Shown: one piece after another, positions 8,759 to 19,580 of the stretch | How positions within the stretch are numbered: position 1 is the first letter of the stretch | How the letters are laid out: each line of letters opens with the position of its first letter | NCBI GenBank assembly: GCA_029263235.1 | Contig: JAJCXW010000165.1 | Location: 1-38,402, forward strand | Source of the DNA: Acidimicrobiales bacterium | Lineage (GTDB): Bacteria; Actinomycetota; Acidimicrobiia; Acidimicrobiales; Aldehydirespiratoraceae | DNA: 38,402 nucleotides | Direction of reading: 5' to 3' | Translations under genes and position numbers: made by a program | The notes under the pieces: generated by a model | Database searches by the model: none | Seen by the model: only the letters and a program-made list of their open reading frames with translations | What the model was told of the DNA's origin: nothing

Positions 8759-9358
8759 ATGGAGTTCTCTGAAGTCGTAGAGCGTCGACGGATGTCGCGT
8801 GCGTTCAGCGACCGCGAAATCCAACCCTCAACGATCGAAACCCTCCTCCAACAGGCCAGGAGGGCACCATCGGCCGGCAACACAGCAGCATTGGAGTTCC
8901 TGGTGCTCTCGGGTCGCGAGGAGGTCGCTCTCTACTGGGACACAACTCTCCCCGCTGACCGCCGGCCGGCGTTTCCGTGGCCCCGCCTGCTCGATGCCCC
9001 GTTGCTGATCATCCCATGGGTGGATCCAGGGGCCTACGTGAAGCGGTACTCCCAGACCGACAAGGCCCACACCGGTCTCGGATCGAGCGAGTCCGACTGG
9101 ACTGTGCCCTACTGGTTCGTCGACGGTGGGGCCGCGGTCATGACGCTCCTGCACGGAGCCGTCGACGCCGATTTGGGGGCGCTCTTCTTCGGCCTGTTCG
9201 GTGATGAAGACGCTGTGAGAACGAAGTTCGGAGTTCCCGTCGGCCGTCGGGCCGTCGGGTGCGTGGCCATCGGACACCCGCTACCGGAGAGGAAGTCGTC
9301 GTCGGTGTCGAGACCGCGGCCGACGCTCGACCAGATCGTGCACCGAGGCCGATGGTGA
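8759..9358 (+). CDS. Nitroreductase family protein
   Basis: FSEVVERRRMSRAFSDREIQPSTIETLLQQARRAPSAGNTAALEF FMN-binding N-terminus; GALFFGLFG; VGCVAIGHP. Confidence 0.87.
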   Translation: MEFSEVVERRRMSRAFSDREIQPSTIETLLQQARRAPSAGNTAALEFLVLSGREEVALYWDTTLPADRRPAFPWPRLLDAPLLIIPWVDPGAYVKRYSQTDKAHTGLGSSESDWTVPYWFVDGGAAVMTLLHGAVDADLGALFFGLFGDEDAVRTKFGVPVGRRAVGCVAIGHPLPERKSSSVSRPRPTLDQIVHRGRW

Positions 9359-9414
9359 ACGGCTGAGGGGCTACCATCTCGCCACGCACGAGCATCGACT
9401 CGGAGGAGCTGACG

Positions 9415-9858
9415 GTGACCAAGAAGGCAGCCCGAAAGACCACAGCCAAGAAGGCCTCTGCACCGACACAACAGGTGCCGCTCGTCGACTATCTCCGGCT
9501 CGGGGCACGCCCCTACCTGCGGGCCCACGAATGCACCAGGTGTGGTGCCCGCTATTTCGACCGACGCAACGCCTGCGCCAAGTGCGGAAAGACCGAATTC
9601 AAGAACGCCAGGGTCAAGAACGCGGCCCGGGTCAAGGCCTTCACGATCGTCCACCGGGCGGCACCGGGAATCCCGGCTCCCTACGTGTCGGCCATCGTCA
9701 CCACCGAAGACGGCACCACAGTGCGTTCCAACATCGTCAACTGCGAGCCCTCACCCGACACAGTGAAGCTCGGAATGAAAGTGAAGCTCACCACATACCC
9801 GATCGGCACCGACGACAACGGCTGCGAGGCTGTTGCCTACGGCTACCAGCCGGCCTGA
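9415..9858 (+). CDS. Zn-ribbon/OB-fold (DUF35-type) protein, thiolase partner, with short Lys-rich N-terminus
   Basis: CTRCGARYFDRRNACAKCG zinc ribbon followed by OB-fold-like region; adjacent to thiolase; GTG start after GGAGGAG. Confidence 0.85.
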   Translation: MTKKAARKTTAKKASAPTQQVPLVDYLRLGARPYLRAHECTRCGARYFDRRNACAKCGKTEFKNARVKNAARVKAFTIVHRAAPGIPAPYVSAIVTTEDGTTVRSNIVNCEPSPDTVKLGMKVKLTTYPIGTDDNGCEAVAYGYQPA

Positions 9859-9880
9859 TCGGCAAGAGAAAGGCTCTCCC

Positions 9881-11098
9881 ATGCCAGCTGACCCCAACAA
9901 CGGTGACGACGTCTGGGTTCTCGGTACCCACATGACCAAGTTCGGCCGCTACCCCGACAAGGACTGGGTGGATCTGGCGAGCGAGAGCGCCATGGCGGCA
10001 ATGGCCGACGGCAAGGTCACCATCCACGATATGGAGATCCTCGCGGCCGGTTCGCTCTTCAACGCGTCGGCCGGACCAGGGCAGCGAATCCAGAAGCAGA
10101 TCGGACAGACGGGCATTCCGGTCTACAACGTGGCCAATGCCTGTGCCACAGGTGCCACCGCCATCCGCACCGTCTACATGGCCATCAAGGCCGGCGAGGC
10201 CGAAATGGGCTTGGCGGTCGGCGTCGAACAGATGGGCAAGATGGGGATGCTCACCGGTGCCACCAAGAAGGAGAGCAAGACCTACGAACCGGGCGGTCGG
10301 TTCGGTGCGGTCACGGGTGTCGATGGCTATCTCGGCACCGAGGGCATGCCCGGCGTGTTTGCCCAAGCCGGCATGGAGTATGCCAACGACCACGACGGGG
10401 TGGGGTTCGAACAGTTCGCCAAGGTTGCCTACAAGAACCACATGAATTCGACGCTCAACCCCCTTGCTCAGTACCGCAAGGAGTTCAGTCTCGAAGAAGT
10501 GATGGGCGCTCCCGTCATGTCCTACCCCAACACCTTGCTCATGTGTTGCCCCACCGGCGACGGCGCGGCATCGGTCGTGCTCGTTTCGGGGGAACGACTC
10601 AAGAGCATGTCGAAGAGAGCACAGAAGCGCGCCGTGAAGATCTCGGCTTCGGTTCTCACCTCCGATCCGTGGACCGAATCCGGTCAGGTGTTGCCCGACG
10701 TCAACACCCTGACCCGCAACGCCGCCCAGCAGGCCTACGAGAAGTCAGGGGTCGATCCTTCCGACCTTGATCTCGTCGAACTGCACGACTGTTTCGCAAC
10801 CGCCGAATTGCTGCACTACGACAATCTTGGTTTGTGCGAGCGAGGCGGGGCGGGAGACTGGATCGATTCCGGCGGACCGTTCCGCGACGGTGCCACGCCG
10901 GTCAACATCTCCGGTGGGTTGATCTCGAAGGGTCACCCGATTGGTGCCACCGGCGTCGCCAATGTCTATGAGGTGACCACTCATCTGCGGGGCGAAGCCG
11001 GCGACCGACAGGTGAAGGGCGCCAAGGTCGGCCTCACTCACGTCATCGGCCTCGGTTCGTCGTGCGGAATACACGTTCTCGAAAAGGCCGCGGTCTGA
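9881..11098 (+). CDS. Thiolase-family / lipid-transfer (SCP-x-like) acetyl-CoA acyltransferase
   Basis: YNVANACATGATA nucleophile region, ELHDCFATAELL, GGLISKGHPIGATG; ATG at 9881 (ORF-track start 9833 overlaps the upstream gene). Confidence 0.88.
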   Translation: MPADPNNGDDVWVLGTHMTKFGRYPDKDWVDLASESAMAAMADGKVTIHDMEILAAGSLFNASAGPGQRIQKQIGQTGIPVYNVANACATGATAIRTVYMAIKAGEAEMGLAVGVEQMGKMGMLTGATKKESKTYEPGGRFGAVTGVDGYLGTEGMPGVFAQAGMEYANDHDGVGFEQFAKVAYKNHMNSTLNPLAQYRKEFSLEEVMGAPVMSYPNTLLMCCPTGDGAASVVLVSGERLKSMSKRAQKRAVKISASVLTSDPWTESGQVLPDVNTLTRNAAQQAYEKSGVDPSDLDLVELHDCFATAELLHYDNLGLCERGGAGDWIDSGGPFRDGATPVNISGGLISKGHPIGATGVANVYEVTTHLRGEAGDRQVKGAKVGLTHVIGLGSSCGIHVLEKAAV

Positions 11099-11111
11099 CT
11101 CAGCAGGTCGG

Positions 11112-11594
11112 GTGACTGGGAAGACTTCGGTGCCTCCGCTCCACGGATGGACTCGGGTCCGGCGCGCCTATCTCGACCTGATCGCCGAGTCCGATCCGAT
11201 CGATCCGGCGATGGTCGGAGCCGCTTTGGATCTTCGTCCGGGGTTCATCGAGGCCGAGGTCCGCGACCTTGTTTTCATCGGCGGCACCGCTCTGATTTCC
11301 GGCCCAGACGACCTGTCGGAGTTGCGAACCGCGGTCGAACGCATGACCGGGCCGAACACTTGGCCGATCGGTGTGATCCCGTCGGGCCTCGAAGTGGTCG
11401 CCCACGAGAGCGTCAGGATGGAGTTGCCGTTGGTGGGACCGGCGCTGGGGCTGGTCATGGCGATGAACGGACTGATCGACGACCGCTCGAGGGCATGGCG
11501 AACCTGGAGGACGGTTGTCGACTCCGTCGGGAGAGGCCTCGAGACCGTCGATGAGTTGACCATCGACACCTTGGTGGTGGCCTCAGCGGGCTGA
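11112..11594 (+). CDS. Hypothetical protein
   Basis: 160 aa ORF filling the gap between the thiolase stop and the convergent hrpA; GTG start, no recognised domain. Confidence 0.55.
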   Translation: MTGKTSVPPLHGWTRVRRAYLDLIAESDPIDPAMVGAALDLRPGFIEAEVRDLVFIGGTALISGPDDLSELRTAVERMTGPNTWPIGVIPSGLEVVAHESVRMELPLVGPALGLVMAMNGLIDDRSRAWRTWRTVVDSVGRGLETVDELTIDTLVVASAG

Positions 11595-14500
11595 TCAGAT
11601 GGCTTCGAGAGTCTCCAGAACGGAGCGAATACGTTTCACGCTCACCTTTCCCTTGGCCCCCACTGCCTGAGCAAACAGGCTCACTCGTAGTTCTTGGAGA
11701 CTCCAGGTGAGATCTTCGAGTTCGGGAGACCAGGGGCGTGAATCGAGCAATCGCTCGTGCTGAGCCTCCAGTCCTCGGATTGTGCGCATGATCTCCCGGT
11801 CGTGTGAGACTGTGTCGGCCAAGCGGTCGAGGCGTCGATCGGCGGCCATGAGGTATCGAGCCAGGTCGGCCAGACGGGCGCCACCGACACCGGCAACGAA
11901 TCCGGGGTACACCAGTCGATGTATCTGCTCGTCGATGTCGCTGATCGTCGGCTGAAACGACTGGGCTGTGAACGATTGGAGGCGGCGACTCAAGTGCTGC
12001 CAGACAGTCAGCGCCTCGACAGACGCCAGGGCGACCTCTTCGACCTGCCGGGGAAGGTTCGCTCTGGTCCGTGAGAGGAGATCGGCGAATGCGTCGGGTG
12101 TCCACACGGGTCCTCCGGCACTGGCGAGAAGGTCGTCCACCGCAGCAGAGACACAATCGTCGAACCACTCGGCTGGACCTTGGTAAGGGCTGATCACGAT
12201 CGCGAGCTTCACCTCGTTGGTGAGGATGGGCCGCATGACCTTCGACATCGAGGGCCGGTTGCACAACAACAATCGGCGGGTCCCGGCCCACATCGACTCG
12301 ACCTGTTCGTCCCGAGTGGCGAGCAACTGGACCGAAACAGTGTCGTGATCGTCGACCAGAGAGGGGAACGACTGCACGATGTGGCCCAGTCCCTCTGACT
12401 CGATCACCTTCGGAAGGTCGCCGAAATCCCACGTGGTGAGACCCGTTCGCTCCAGTGGGTGTCGGCCGACCGACAACAGGATTCGGGCCTCTTGTCGGAT
12501 GTGGTTCTTGAGTAGATCGAGGTCGTCGTCCTCGGCCAGCACTCCATCGTCGTCGAGAATTCGAAAGTGTGGCTTGAGATGGGTCGGCAGCGCCGACAGG
12601 TCGAAGTCATCGCGGCTCAACTCGACCCGACGAACCTGCGACAGAGCACTCCGGAGCTGATCGACCAGCGCCTTGTCGGTATCGAGCAGTGGCATGACCT
12701 CGAGGATGGTCTCGGGCACCGGAACCAGCGACCGTCGGATCGCCTTGGGAAGCGACCGGATCAACTCCTCCACCACCTCTGCTCGCAGCCCCGGAACGTT
12801 CCACCGAAAGGGCTCGGGTGCGACCCTGCTGAGTGCATCCACCGGCACGTCGAAGGTCGCCCCATCGGTTGGGCTCTCGGAATCGAACTCGTAGTGGACG
12901 GGGAGGCGAAGATCGCCGTAGATCCACTCGTCGGGGAATCCGTCAGGGTCGATCGGTCCGACCCCGGGATCGAGGAGCTCGGTGACGGACAGATCCAGCG
13001 ATCGCGGATCTGTCGTGCCGGCCTTCTTCCACCAGCGATCGAAGTGGGCGGCGGACACGATCGAGTCAGGGATGCGTTGCAGGTAGAGCTCGGTGAGGCG
13101 GCGGTCGTCGCTCATGAGATCGTCACGGCGCAGCCGGAGTTGCAGGTCGAGAACCTCGTCGATGCGAGCCGAATTGTCGAGAAGAAACTTGTGGGGCGAG
13201 TCCCAGTCGCGCTCGACCAAGGCATGGAGCACGAACATCTCGCGTGCCATGGGCGCGTTCACGCGTTGCAGGTTGATTCGTCGATCGGCCACCACCGGTA
13301 GGCCGTGGAGAGAAGCTCGTTCCGTGCACATGGCGGCGCCCCGGCTGGGATCCCACCACGGGTCGGTCCACTCCCAACGCAGGAGATGATCGGCGGCCTG
13401 CTCGATCCACTCGGTTCGGATTCGGGCGACGACCCGCGCTCGTAGCTGATCGGTCTCGACCAACTCGCCGGCCATCACCCACCGAGGCGACTGCGAGCGA
13501 AGCGTCGAGCCGGGGGCGATCGTGAAGCGAGCGCTTCGAGCACCGCGGTACTCGGCCCGAGGAGGTCGGCGGCCCAGTTTGGTGGGAGAGACGGCCTTGG
13601 TGTCCTGAGGCAGGAAGCCGATGTGGGACAGAAACCCGGTGAGCAGTGCCTTGTGAACAAGGTCGGGCGGTGCGTCGTTGCGGTTGCGTCGCAGCCCGAG
13701 GTCGTCGCATACCCGCCGCAGCTGGCCGTGGACGTCTTGCCACTCGCGGACCCGAAGGAAGTGCACGAACTCGTTTCGGCACATCTTTCGGAATTGGTTG
13801 CCGGATCGCGCTCTTCTCTCGTCCCTGAGGTGCTGCCAGAGATGGAGATAGGAGAGAAAGTCGGACTCGGGGTCGCGGTATCGGGAGTGAAACTCGTCAG
13901 CCACCTGCTCCTTGCCTTTGGGCCTCTCCCGTGGATCTTGAATCGAGAGGCCCGACACGATCACGAGAATCTCGCGCAGACATCCGAGGTCCGCAGCTTC
14001 CAGCACAACTCGTGCCAGTCGAGGATCCAGGGGTATTCGGGCCATCCTTCGGCCGGTTCCGGTGAGCCAGCCGTTGCGCCCGCGCTTTCCGACCCGCTCC
14101 GGGTCTTCGGAATCGTGCTTTTCCAGCAGAGCGATCCCGTCGCGGATCGAATGAGTGTCGGGTGGTTCAATGAACGGAAACGACTCGACCTCGCCAAGAC
14201 CGAGTGATGTCATCGCCAGGATGACCGAGGCCAGATTGGTCCGCAGGATTTCTGGTTCGGTGAACTGGGGCCGGGCATCGAAGTCATCGGTGGCGTAGAG
14301 ACGGATGCACACGCCGGGGCCGAGACGCCCGCATCGACCGGCTCGCTGATCGGCCGAAGCCTGAGACACCGATTCGATTGGTAGGCGCTGAACTTTGGTT
14401 CGCCGGTTGAAACGCGAAATGCGGGCGTTGCCGGGATCGACGACGCTGCGTATGCCGGGAACCGTCAACGAGGTCTCGGCCACGTTGGTGGCGAGAACGA

Positions 14501-15395
14501 CTCGGCGCTTCGAGTGAGCCTCGAAGACCCTGTGCTGTTCAGCGGCCGACAACCGGGCGTAGAGAGGAAGTATCTCCGTGTCGCGAAGACGGAGCGCCTC
14601 CAATGCCTCGGCGGCATCGCGGATATCGCGCTCTCCGGCACAGAAGACCAAGATGTCACCGGCAAGGTCTCGTTGGAGTTCTTTCACGGCGGCACAGATT
14701 CCCTCGGTCTGATCGAGGACCTGAGCGTCGGGATCGTCGGGGTCGCCCAACGGTGCGTAGCGAATCTCGACCGGATGCGTGCGCCCGGACACCTCGACGA
14801 TCGGAGCGTCATTGAAGTGAGCAGAGAATCGAGAGGTGTCGATCGTCGCTGAGGTGACAATCAGTTTGAGGTCAGGTCGGCGGGGGAGGAGACGCTTGAG
14901 ATAGCCGAGCAGGAAGTCGATGTTGAGGCTGCGTTCGTGGGCTTCGTCGATGATGATGGTGTCGTATCGAAGCAGGTCGCGGTCACGCTGCATCTCCGAG
15001 AGCAGAATGCCGTCGGTCATCAGCTTCAGAAGGGTGTCGTCACCGACCTCGTCGGTGAAGCGCACCGTGTAACCCACGAGTTCACCAACAGTCGTGCCGA
15101 TCTCCTCGGCCACTCGTTCGGCGATCGAACGTGCCGCCAGGCGCCGCGGCTGGGTATGGCCGATGAGGCCGGCAGCACCCCTTCCCAGTTCGAGACACAT
15201 CTTGGGTAGCTGAGTGCTCTTTCCCGATCCGGTTTCGCCGGCGACGATCACAACCTGGTTGTCGGCGATCGTGCGAAGTAGTTCATCGCGACGTTGTGTG
15301 ATCGGCAGTTCGGATGGATAGCCGATCTCAGGGATGAGAGCGCGCCGACGGTCGACCTCGGCAGTGTCGGGAGGCGGATTCGCTCGGGGGCTCAC
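11595..15395 (-). CDS. hrpA: ATP-dependent RNA helicase HrpA (DEAH box)
   Basis: [69 protein letters not shown]; 1266 aa; GTG start overlaps the upstream stop (GTGA). Confidence 0.95.
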   Translation of the reverse strand: MSPRANPPPDTAEVDRRRALIPEIGYPSELPITQRRDELLRTIADNQVVIVAGETGSGKSTQLPKMCLELGRGAAGLIGHTQPRRLAARSIAERVAEEIGTTVGELVGYTVRFTDEVGDDTLLKLMTDGILLSEMQRDRDLLRYDTIIIDEAHERSLNIDFLLGYLKRLLPRRPDLKLIVTSATIDTSRFSAHFNDAPIVEVSGRTHPVEIRYAPLGDPDDPDAQVLDQTEGICAAVKELQRDLAGDILVFCAGERDIRDAAEALEALRLRDTEILPLYARLSAAEQHRVFEAHSKRRVVLATNVAETSLTVPGIRSVVDPGNARISRFNRRTKVQRLPIESVSQASADQRAGRCGRLGPGVCIRLYATDDFDARPQFTEPEILRTNLASVILAMTSLGLGEVESFPFIEPPDTHSIRDGIALLEKHDSEDPERVGKRGRNGWLTGTGRRMARIPLDPRLARVVLEAADLGCLREILVIVSGLSIQDPRERPKGKEQVADEFHSRYRDPESDFLSYLHLWQHLRDERRARSGNQFRKMCRNEFVHFLRVREWQDVHGQLRRVCDDLGLRRNRNDAPPDLVHKALLTGFLSHIGFLPQDTKAVSPTKLGRRPPRAEYRGARSARFTIAPGSTLRSQSPRWVMAGELVETDQLRARVVARIRTEWIEQAADHLLRWEWTDPWWDPSRGAAMCTERASLHGLPVVADRRINLQRVNAPMAREMFVLHALVERDWDSPHKFLLDNSARIDEVLDLQLRLRRDDLMSDDRRLTELYLQRIPDSIVSAAHFDRWWKKAGTTDPRSLDLSVTELLDPGVGPIDPDGFPDEWIYGDLRLPVHYEFDSESPTDGATFDVPVDALSRVAPEPFRWNVPGLRAEVVEELIRSLPKAIRRSLVPVPETILEVMPLLDTDKALVDQLRSALSQVRRVELSRDDFDLSALPTHLKPHFRILDDDGVLAEDDDLDLLKNHIRQEARILLSVGRHPLERTGLTTWDFGDLPKVIESEGLGHIVQSFPSLVDDHDTVSVQLLATRDEQVESMWAGTRRLLLCNRPSMSKVMRPILTNEVKLAIVISPYQGPAEWFDDCVSAAVDDLLASAGGPVWTPDAFADLLSRTRANLPRQVEEVALASVEALTVWQHLSRRLQSFTAQSFQPTISDIDEQIHRLVYPGFVAGVGGARLADLARYLMAADRRLDRLADTVSHDREIMRTIRGLEAQHERLLDSRPWSPELEDLTWSLQELRVSLFAQAVGAKGKVSVKRIRSVLETLEAI

Positions 15396-17395
15396 TGCTG
15401 CAGCAGGTTACGGAGCGCGTCGGCGGTGTCGACCGGGGCAAGACACGAGTAGTTGTGACACACGTAGGCGTTGCCAGGTGTGCGTCCCTCCCACAGCGGT
15501 GAGTCGTAGGGCTGACCCCACGCCAGAACCACTTCGGGATGCCAGTCGGATCTGATCACCTCCACCAGGTCGCGACGATCGCCCACAACGGCGACCTCGG
15601 TGATGCCGCTTCCGGCCAGATCGACCGCTCCGAGCATGTGCCCGAACGCAGCCGGATGATGTTGGATCAAGTTGTCGAGCATCGAGAGGACTCGATGAGC
15701 GGCATCGGTAAAGCGACTGAGTCCGGTGAGGGCACCGAGTCGCAGCAAGCCGACGGCCGCCAACGATTGAGCCGATGGAGTGGCGTTGTCCATCAGGTCC
15801 TTGGGTCGCTTGATCAGGTCTTCGGCGTCGGAGCCGGTCGTGAAGAATCCTCCGGCTTCCGCGTCGGTGAACAAGTCGATGAGGGCGTCGGCGGTCTCGA
15901 TCGCGTGATCGATCCAGCGGGCTTCTCCGGTGAGTTCGGAGAGTCGGGTGAAAGCGTCGACGAGGGCGGCATGGTCGTGGGCGTAGGCAAGGTGTCGGGC
16001 CCGTCCGATACCGGAGTCGGAGTTGCCTTGCCAGCTGCGGAGCCAACGCCCGTCGGCTCGGCGCAGGTTGGCAACGAGGAACTCGCCGTTGGCAATAGCG
16101 GCGGACTCCCACCGGGGATCACCGGTGACAGCGGCGGCCTCGGCCAATGTCGAGAGAAACAGGGCGTTCCACTCTGTGAGGACCTTGTCGTCGAGGCCAG
16201 GCCGAACCCGGGTGTCGCGGTGAGCGAAGAGGGCTTCGCGCAGGGCATCGATCGCAGCGGGCCGGATCAGATCCCCGCGCACGGGTCGATTGAGGATGTT
16301 GTCGCCCTCGAAGTTCCCGGCTGGGGTGAGCCCCCACCACTGCAGTCCAGGGTCTGGATCAAGGCCAGCGGCCTCACAGGCGTCGACGAACTCGTCGTGG
16401 GGCCACACGTAGAAACGACCCTCCACTCCTTCGGAGTCGGCATCCTCGGCTGAATAGAAGCCTCCGGATGGATGCGACAGCTCACGAAGTACATAGCTGA
16501 TCGTCTCGTCGGCGACCTGTCGGTACACGTTGTCGTCGGTGACCTGCCAGGCATGCAGATAGACCCTCGCCAGAAGAGCGTTGTCGTAGAGCATCTTTTC
16601 GAAGTGCGGCACCAACCACTCGCGATCCACCGAGTAACGGGCAAACCCTCCTCCGAGATGGTCGTAGATCCCTCCGGAAGCCATGGCGTCGAGGCTGGTG
16701 GTGACGATCTCGAGCACACCTGCGTCGGGATCGTGGCGATGAATCCGTAGCAAGGCATCGAGCCCCATAGCCGCCGGGAACTTCGGGGCTCCCCCGAAAC
16801 CGCCCCACTCGGCGTCGTACTGTTCCTTGAACTGCTCGGCGGCAGCACTGAGCCGACCGAGGTCGGGAGGCGACGCTCCATCGACCGCTCCCATGTCGAC
16901 CCCCGACTGGAGGGCGTCGCTCAGCCGCTCGGCTTGGTCGATCACATCGGACCGATGGTTGCTCCAGGCTTCATCGATCGCTGTCATCAACTCTCGGAAC
17001 GACGGCATCTCGCCGCGACGATCGGGCGGGTAGTAGGTACCTCCGAAGAAGGGTTGCCCCTCGGGGGTGAGAAACACCGTCATCGGCCAACCGCCGTGCC
17101 CGGTCATGGCCTGCACTGCTTCCATATAGATGGCGTCGACGTCGGGGCGTTCCTCACGGTCGACCTTCACGTTGACGAAGAGCTCGTTCATCAACGCGGC
17201 CGTGTCGGGATCCTCGAACGACTCGTGGGCCATCACATGACACCAGTGACACGCCGAGTAACCAACCGATAGGAGAACCGGCCGATCGCGTCGCCGAGCC
17301 TCCTCGAATGCGTCGCCGCCCCAGGGGTGCCAATCGACCGGATTGTCGCGGTGCTGTCGCAGATAAGGGCTTGTTTCATCCTCGAGTCGGTTCAC
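15392..17395 (-). CDS. DUF255 / thioredoxin-domain protein (YyaL/SSP411-like)
   Basis: [61 protein letters not shown]; (a/a)6-barrel-like remainder; GTG start. Confidence 0.93.
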   Translation of the reverse strand: MNRLEDETSPYLRQHRDNPVDWHPWGGDAFEEARRRDRPVLLSVGYSACHWCHVMAHESFEDPDTAALMNELFVNVKVDREERPDVDAIYMEAVQAMTGHGGWPMTVFLTPEGQPFFGGTYYPPDRRGEMPSFRELMTAIDEAWSNHRSDVIDQAERLSDALQSGVDMGAVDGASPPDLGRLSAAAEQFKEQYDAEWGGFGGAPKFPAAMGLDALLRIHRHDPDAGVLEIVTTSLDAMASGGIYDHLGGGFARYSVDREWLVPHFEKMLYDNALLARVYLHAWQVTDDNVYRQVADETISYVLRELSHPSGGFYSAEDADSEGVEGRFYVWPHDEFVDACEAAGLDPDPGLQWWGLTPAGNFEGDNILNRPVRGDLIRPAAIDALREALFAHRDTRVRPGLDDKVLTEWNALFLSTLAEAAAVTGDPRWESAAIANGEFLVANLRRADGRWLRSWQGNSDSGIGRARHLAYAHDHAALVDAFTRLSELTGEARWIDHAIETADALIDLFTDAEAGGFFTTGSDAEDLIKRPKDLMDNATPSAQSLAAVGLLRLGALTGLSRFTDAAHRVLSMLDNLIQHHPAAFGHMLGAVDLAGSGITEVAVVGDRRDLVEVIRSDWHPEVVLAWGQPYDSPLWEGRTPGNAYVCHNYSCLAPVDTADALRNLLQQ

Positions 17396-17401
17396 GCCGC
17401 G

Positions 17402-17407
17402 ATCTTA
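17402..17407 (-). promoter_or_regulatory. Putative -10 element TAAGAT, 6 nt before the GTG of the DUF255 gene (leaderless)
   Basis: Minus strand reads TAAGAT-CGCGGC-GTG. Confidence 0.5.
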
Positions 17408-17430
17408 AGCCCGACTTGGCGCGTGAAGGG

Positions 17431-17448
17431 CCGTGAAGAACGTCACGG
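17431..17448. promoter_or_regulatory. Dyad CCGTGA-N6-TCACGG in the divergent DUF255/ABC-transporter intergenic region
   Basis: Perfect 6-bp arms read directly. Confidence 0.35.
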
Positions 17449-17495
17449 AATTGTGATCTCGCGCCGCTTCCCAAAAGCCCTACCGGCTGGTAGAC

Positions 17496-17544
17496 ATGTC
17501 GGTTGCTGAAACGTGGGGAGTTGGTTTCGACCGAATTCCGACAT
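17496..17544. promoter_or_regulatory. Nested dyads ATGTCGG...CCGACAT (17496-17502/17538-17544) enclosing GAAAC...GTTTC (17508-17512/17524-17528)
   Basis: Read directly; either operator DNA or a leader hairpin depending on the TSS. Confidence 0.35.
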
Positions 17545-17605
17545 TTCAGTGCACTAACTTCGGGCGCGATGTTGCGTCGCGAATCTGCCTACACAGGAGA
17601 AATTC

Positions 17606-19483
17606 ATGCGAACCAACCGACGGCTTCTCGGCCTGTTGGGTGTGTTGCTCGCTTTCACCCTGATCGCCACCGCATGCGGTGACGACAGTGGAACCGACGC
17701 CTCCCCGACTGCGACCGACGCTCCCGCAACCACCGTTGCTGGCGACGATGCGCCGGATACCACCGACGCGCCTGCCACCACGGCCGCACCCGCCAGCGGG
17801 GGCACCCTGATCTGGGCCCATGAGCAGGAGCCGCCGGACATGGCGCTCGACGATCCCAACAACAACCTCACCATCACTTCGTGGATCTGGCGTGCGATGC
17901 TCGAGGGCCTTTACGGCATCGATTCTTCGACGTCGTACTACCCGCAGCTGCTCGACGGCGAAGCCACCATCACCGACAACGGCGACGGCAGCTTCACTGT
18001 GACCGGAGCATTGCGTTCGGGTCTGGTCTGGTCTGACGGCGATGCGCTCGACACGGCCGACATTCTCGGCACCCACGCGATCATCACCGAAGGCTGCACC
18101 GCCGCCACCGCTGACGAGAACGCCGACTGCACCGACGCCGTCTACAACCTCGGCGACCGCACCGGTTCCGACATGATCACCAGCATCGAAGCCATGAGCG
18201 ACACTGAGTTCAGCTACACGCTCAACGCCTTCTTCGCCGGCTGGAAGGGCCTGTTCGATCGTCTCTTCCCGAGCCACGTGATCGGCGACGCCGCCACCGC
18301 CAACGACCTCTTCCCCGAGTGGACTCTGGCAAGCGGCGATCCCATCCCGTCTTCGGGCGCGATGATCTTTGACAACTGGGAGCGCGGCGTCGCTGTCGAC
18401 CTCGTTCGCAACGACAGCTACAACGGCTCGATGAGCCCGGATGCCAAGAACCCCGGTCAGGCCTTCGTCGATGGTGTCCGCATCAACTTCGTGGTCGACA
18501 CCGATGCTCAGATCACGGCGCTGCAGACCGGTGAGGCCCACGTCATCATGACGCAGCCGCAGCTGGCCTTCGGCGAGCGTCTCGGCACCGACTCCAACAT
18601 CACGCTGGCCGCTTCGGCCGGTCCGGTGTTCGAGCACTGGGGCTTCAACCTCCTGAACATCCACTTGGCTGATCCCAACGTGCGCGAGATGCTTCTGTTC
18701 CTCCTCGACAAGAGCGAGGTCATGAGCGCCCTGTACACGCCGCTGTTCGGCGATCTGCTTCCGGCAGAGGGTCTCGGTGGCACCTACTGGCTGAGCAACC
18801 AGCCGGCCTACACCAACCACCAGTCGGACTACGACGGTTCGCAGGTCGATGCTGCCAAGGCCAAGGCCGAAGCATCGGGCTACGTGCTCGGTGACGACGG
18901 TATCTACGTGCACCCCACCCGTGGCCGCTTGACGCTTCGCGTCGGCACCACCGGCGGCAACGGACTGCGTGAGTTGCAGCAGCAGCTCATCCAGGCCCAG
19001 ATGCTCAAGGGTGGCGTCGAGATCATCATCGACAACGTCCCCGGTGGCGCATACTTCGGTGAGCGTCCCTTCTCCGAGGCTGCTCTCGCTGCTTCGGCAT
19101 CGCTCGGCGCCGAAGGCGACTCCACGATCTGGGACATCACCCAGTTCGCATGGGTCGGTGGCCCCTGGCCCGGTGGCCAGACTGCTGCTTACAAGAGCAC
19201 GTCCGGCGACAACCCCTACGGCTACCAGAGTGCGACGTTCGACGCCAAGGCTGACGAATGCGACAGCACGGTGGACGAAGCCGCTAGCGCCACCTGCTAC
19301 GACGAGCTCGATGCGCTCGTCACGCAGTTGCAGCCTGACGGAAGTGGCCTCGTTGTGATGCCGCTCACCCAGAAGCCCTCGTTCTACGCTTACAACAGCG
19401 CAGAGCTTTCCCAGAATGGTGTCTCCCCCGACGCCAACAACTCGGGTCCGCTCGAGAACGTCCAGGACTACCAGTTCGGCTGA
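17606..19483 (+). CDS. ABC transporter substrate-binding lipoprotein, family 5 (peptide/nickel type)
   Basis: Lipobox signal LLAFTLIATAC followed by T/A/D-rich linker; SBP_bac_5-like body; first gene of a five-gene ABC operon; AGGAGA ribosome-binding site. Confidence 0.93.
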   Translation: MRTNRRLLGLLGVLLAFTLIATACGDDSGTDASPTATDAPATTVAGDDAPDTTDAPATTAAPASGGTLIWAHEQEPPDMALDDPNNNLTITSWIWRAMLEGLYGIDSSTSYYPQLLDGEATITDNGDGSFTVTGALRSGLVWSDGDALDTADILGTHAIITEGCTAATADENADCTDAVYNLGDRTGSDMITSIEAMSDTEFSYTLNAFFAGWKGLFDRLFPSHVIGDAATANDLFPEWTLASGDPIPSSGAMIFDNWERGVAVDLVRNDSYNGSMSPDAKNPGQAFVDGVRINFVVDTDAQITALQTGEAHVIMTQPQLAFGERLGTDSNITLAASAGPVFEHWGFNLLNIHLADPNVREMLLFLLDKSEVMSALYTPLFGDLLPAEGLGGTYWLSNQPAYTNHQSDYDGSQVDAAKAKAEASGYVLGDDGIYVHPTRGRLTLRVGTTGGNGLRELQQQLIQAQMLKGGVEIIIDNVPGGAYFGERPFSEAALAASASLGAEGDSTIWDITQFAWVGGPWPGGQTAAYKSTSGDNPYGYQSATFDAKADECDSTVDEAASATCYDELDALVTQLQPDGSGLVVMPLTQKPSFYAYNSAELSQNGVSPDANNSGPLENVQDYQFG

Positions 19484-19509
19484 GTCCTGAGGATTGAATG
19501 ACGGATGCT

Positions 19510-19537
19510 GTGGAGGGGTCTAGAGTGACCCCTCCAC
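19510..19537 (+). terminator. Strong stem-loop GTGGAGGGGTC-TAGAGT-GACCCCTCCAC between the SBP and permease genes (attenuator or processing hairpin)
   Basis: Perfect 11-bp stem, 6-nt loop, 27 bp after the SBP stop; followed by T-rich but interrupted ggttgtccgttgttgtt. Confidence 0.75.
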
Positions 19538-19580
19538 GGTTGTCCGTTGTTGTTAGACCTGCTTCGCTCCGGGAGTTCGA

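Noticed and set aside
12567-13301. 244-aa plus-strand ORF inside hrpA
   Set aside because: Antisense shadow ORF of the helicase; no domain or start context.
17546-18913. 455-aa minus-strand ORF antisense to the ABC substrate-binding protein
   Set aside because: Shadow ORF produced by high-GC codon bias; His/Val/Arg-rich low-complexity translation with no motif, while the plus strand has a clear lipoprotein SBP.
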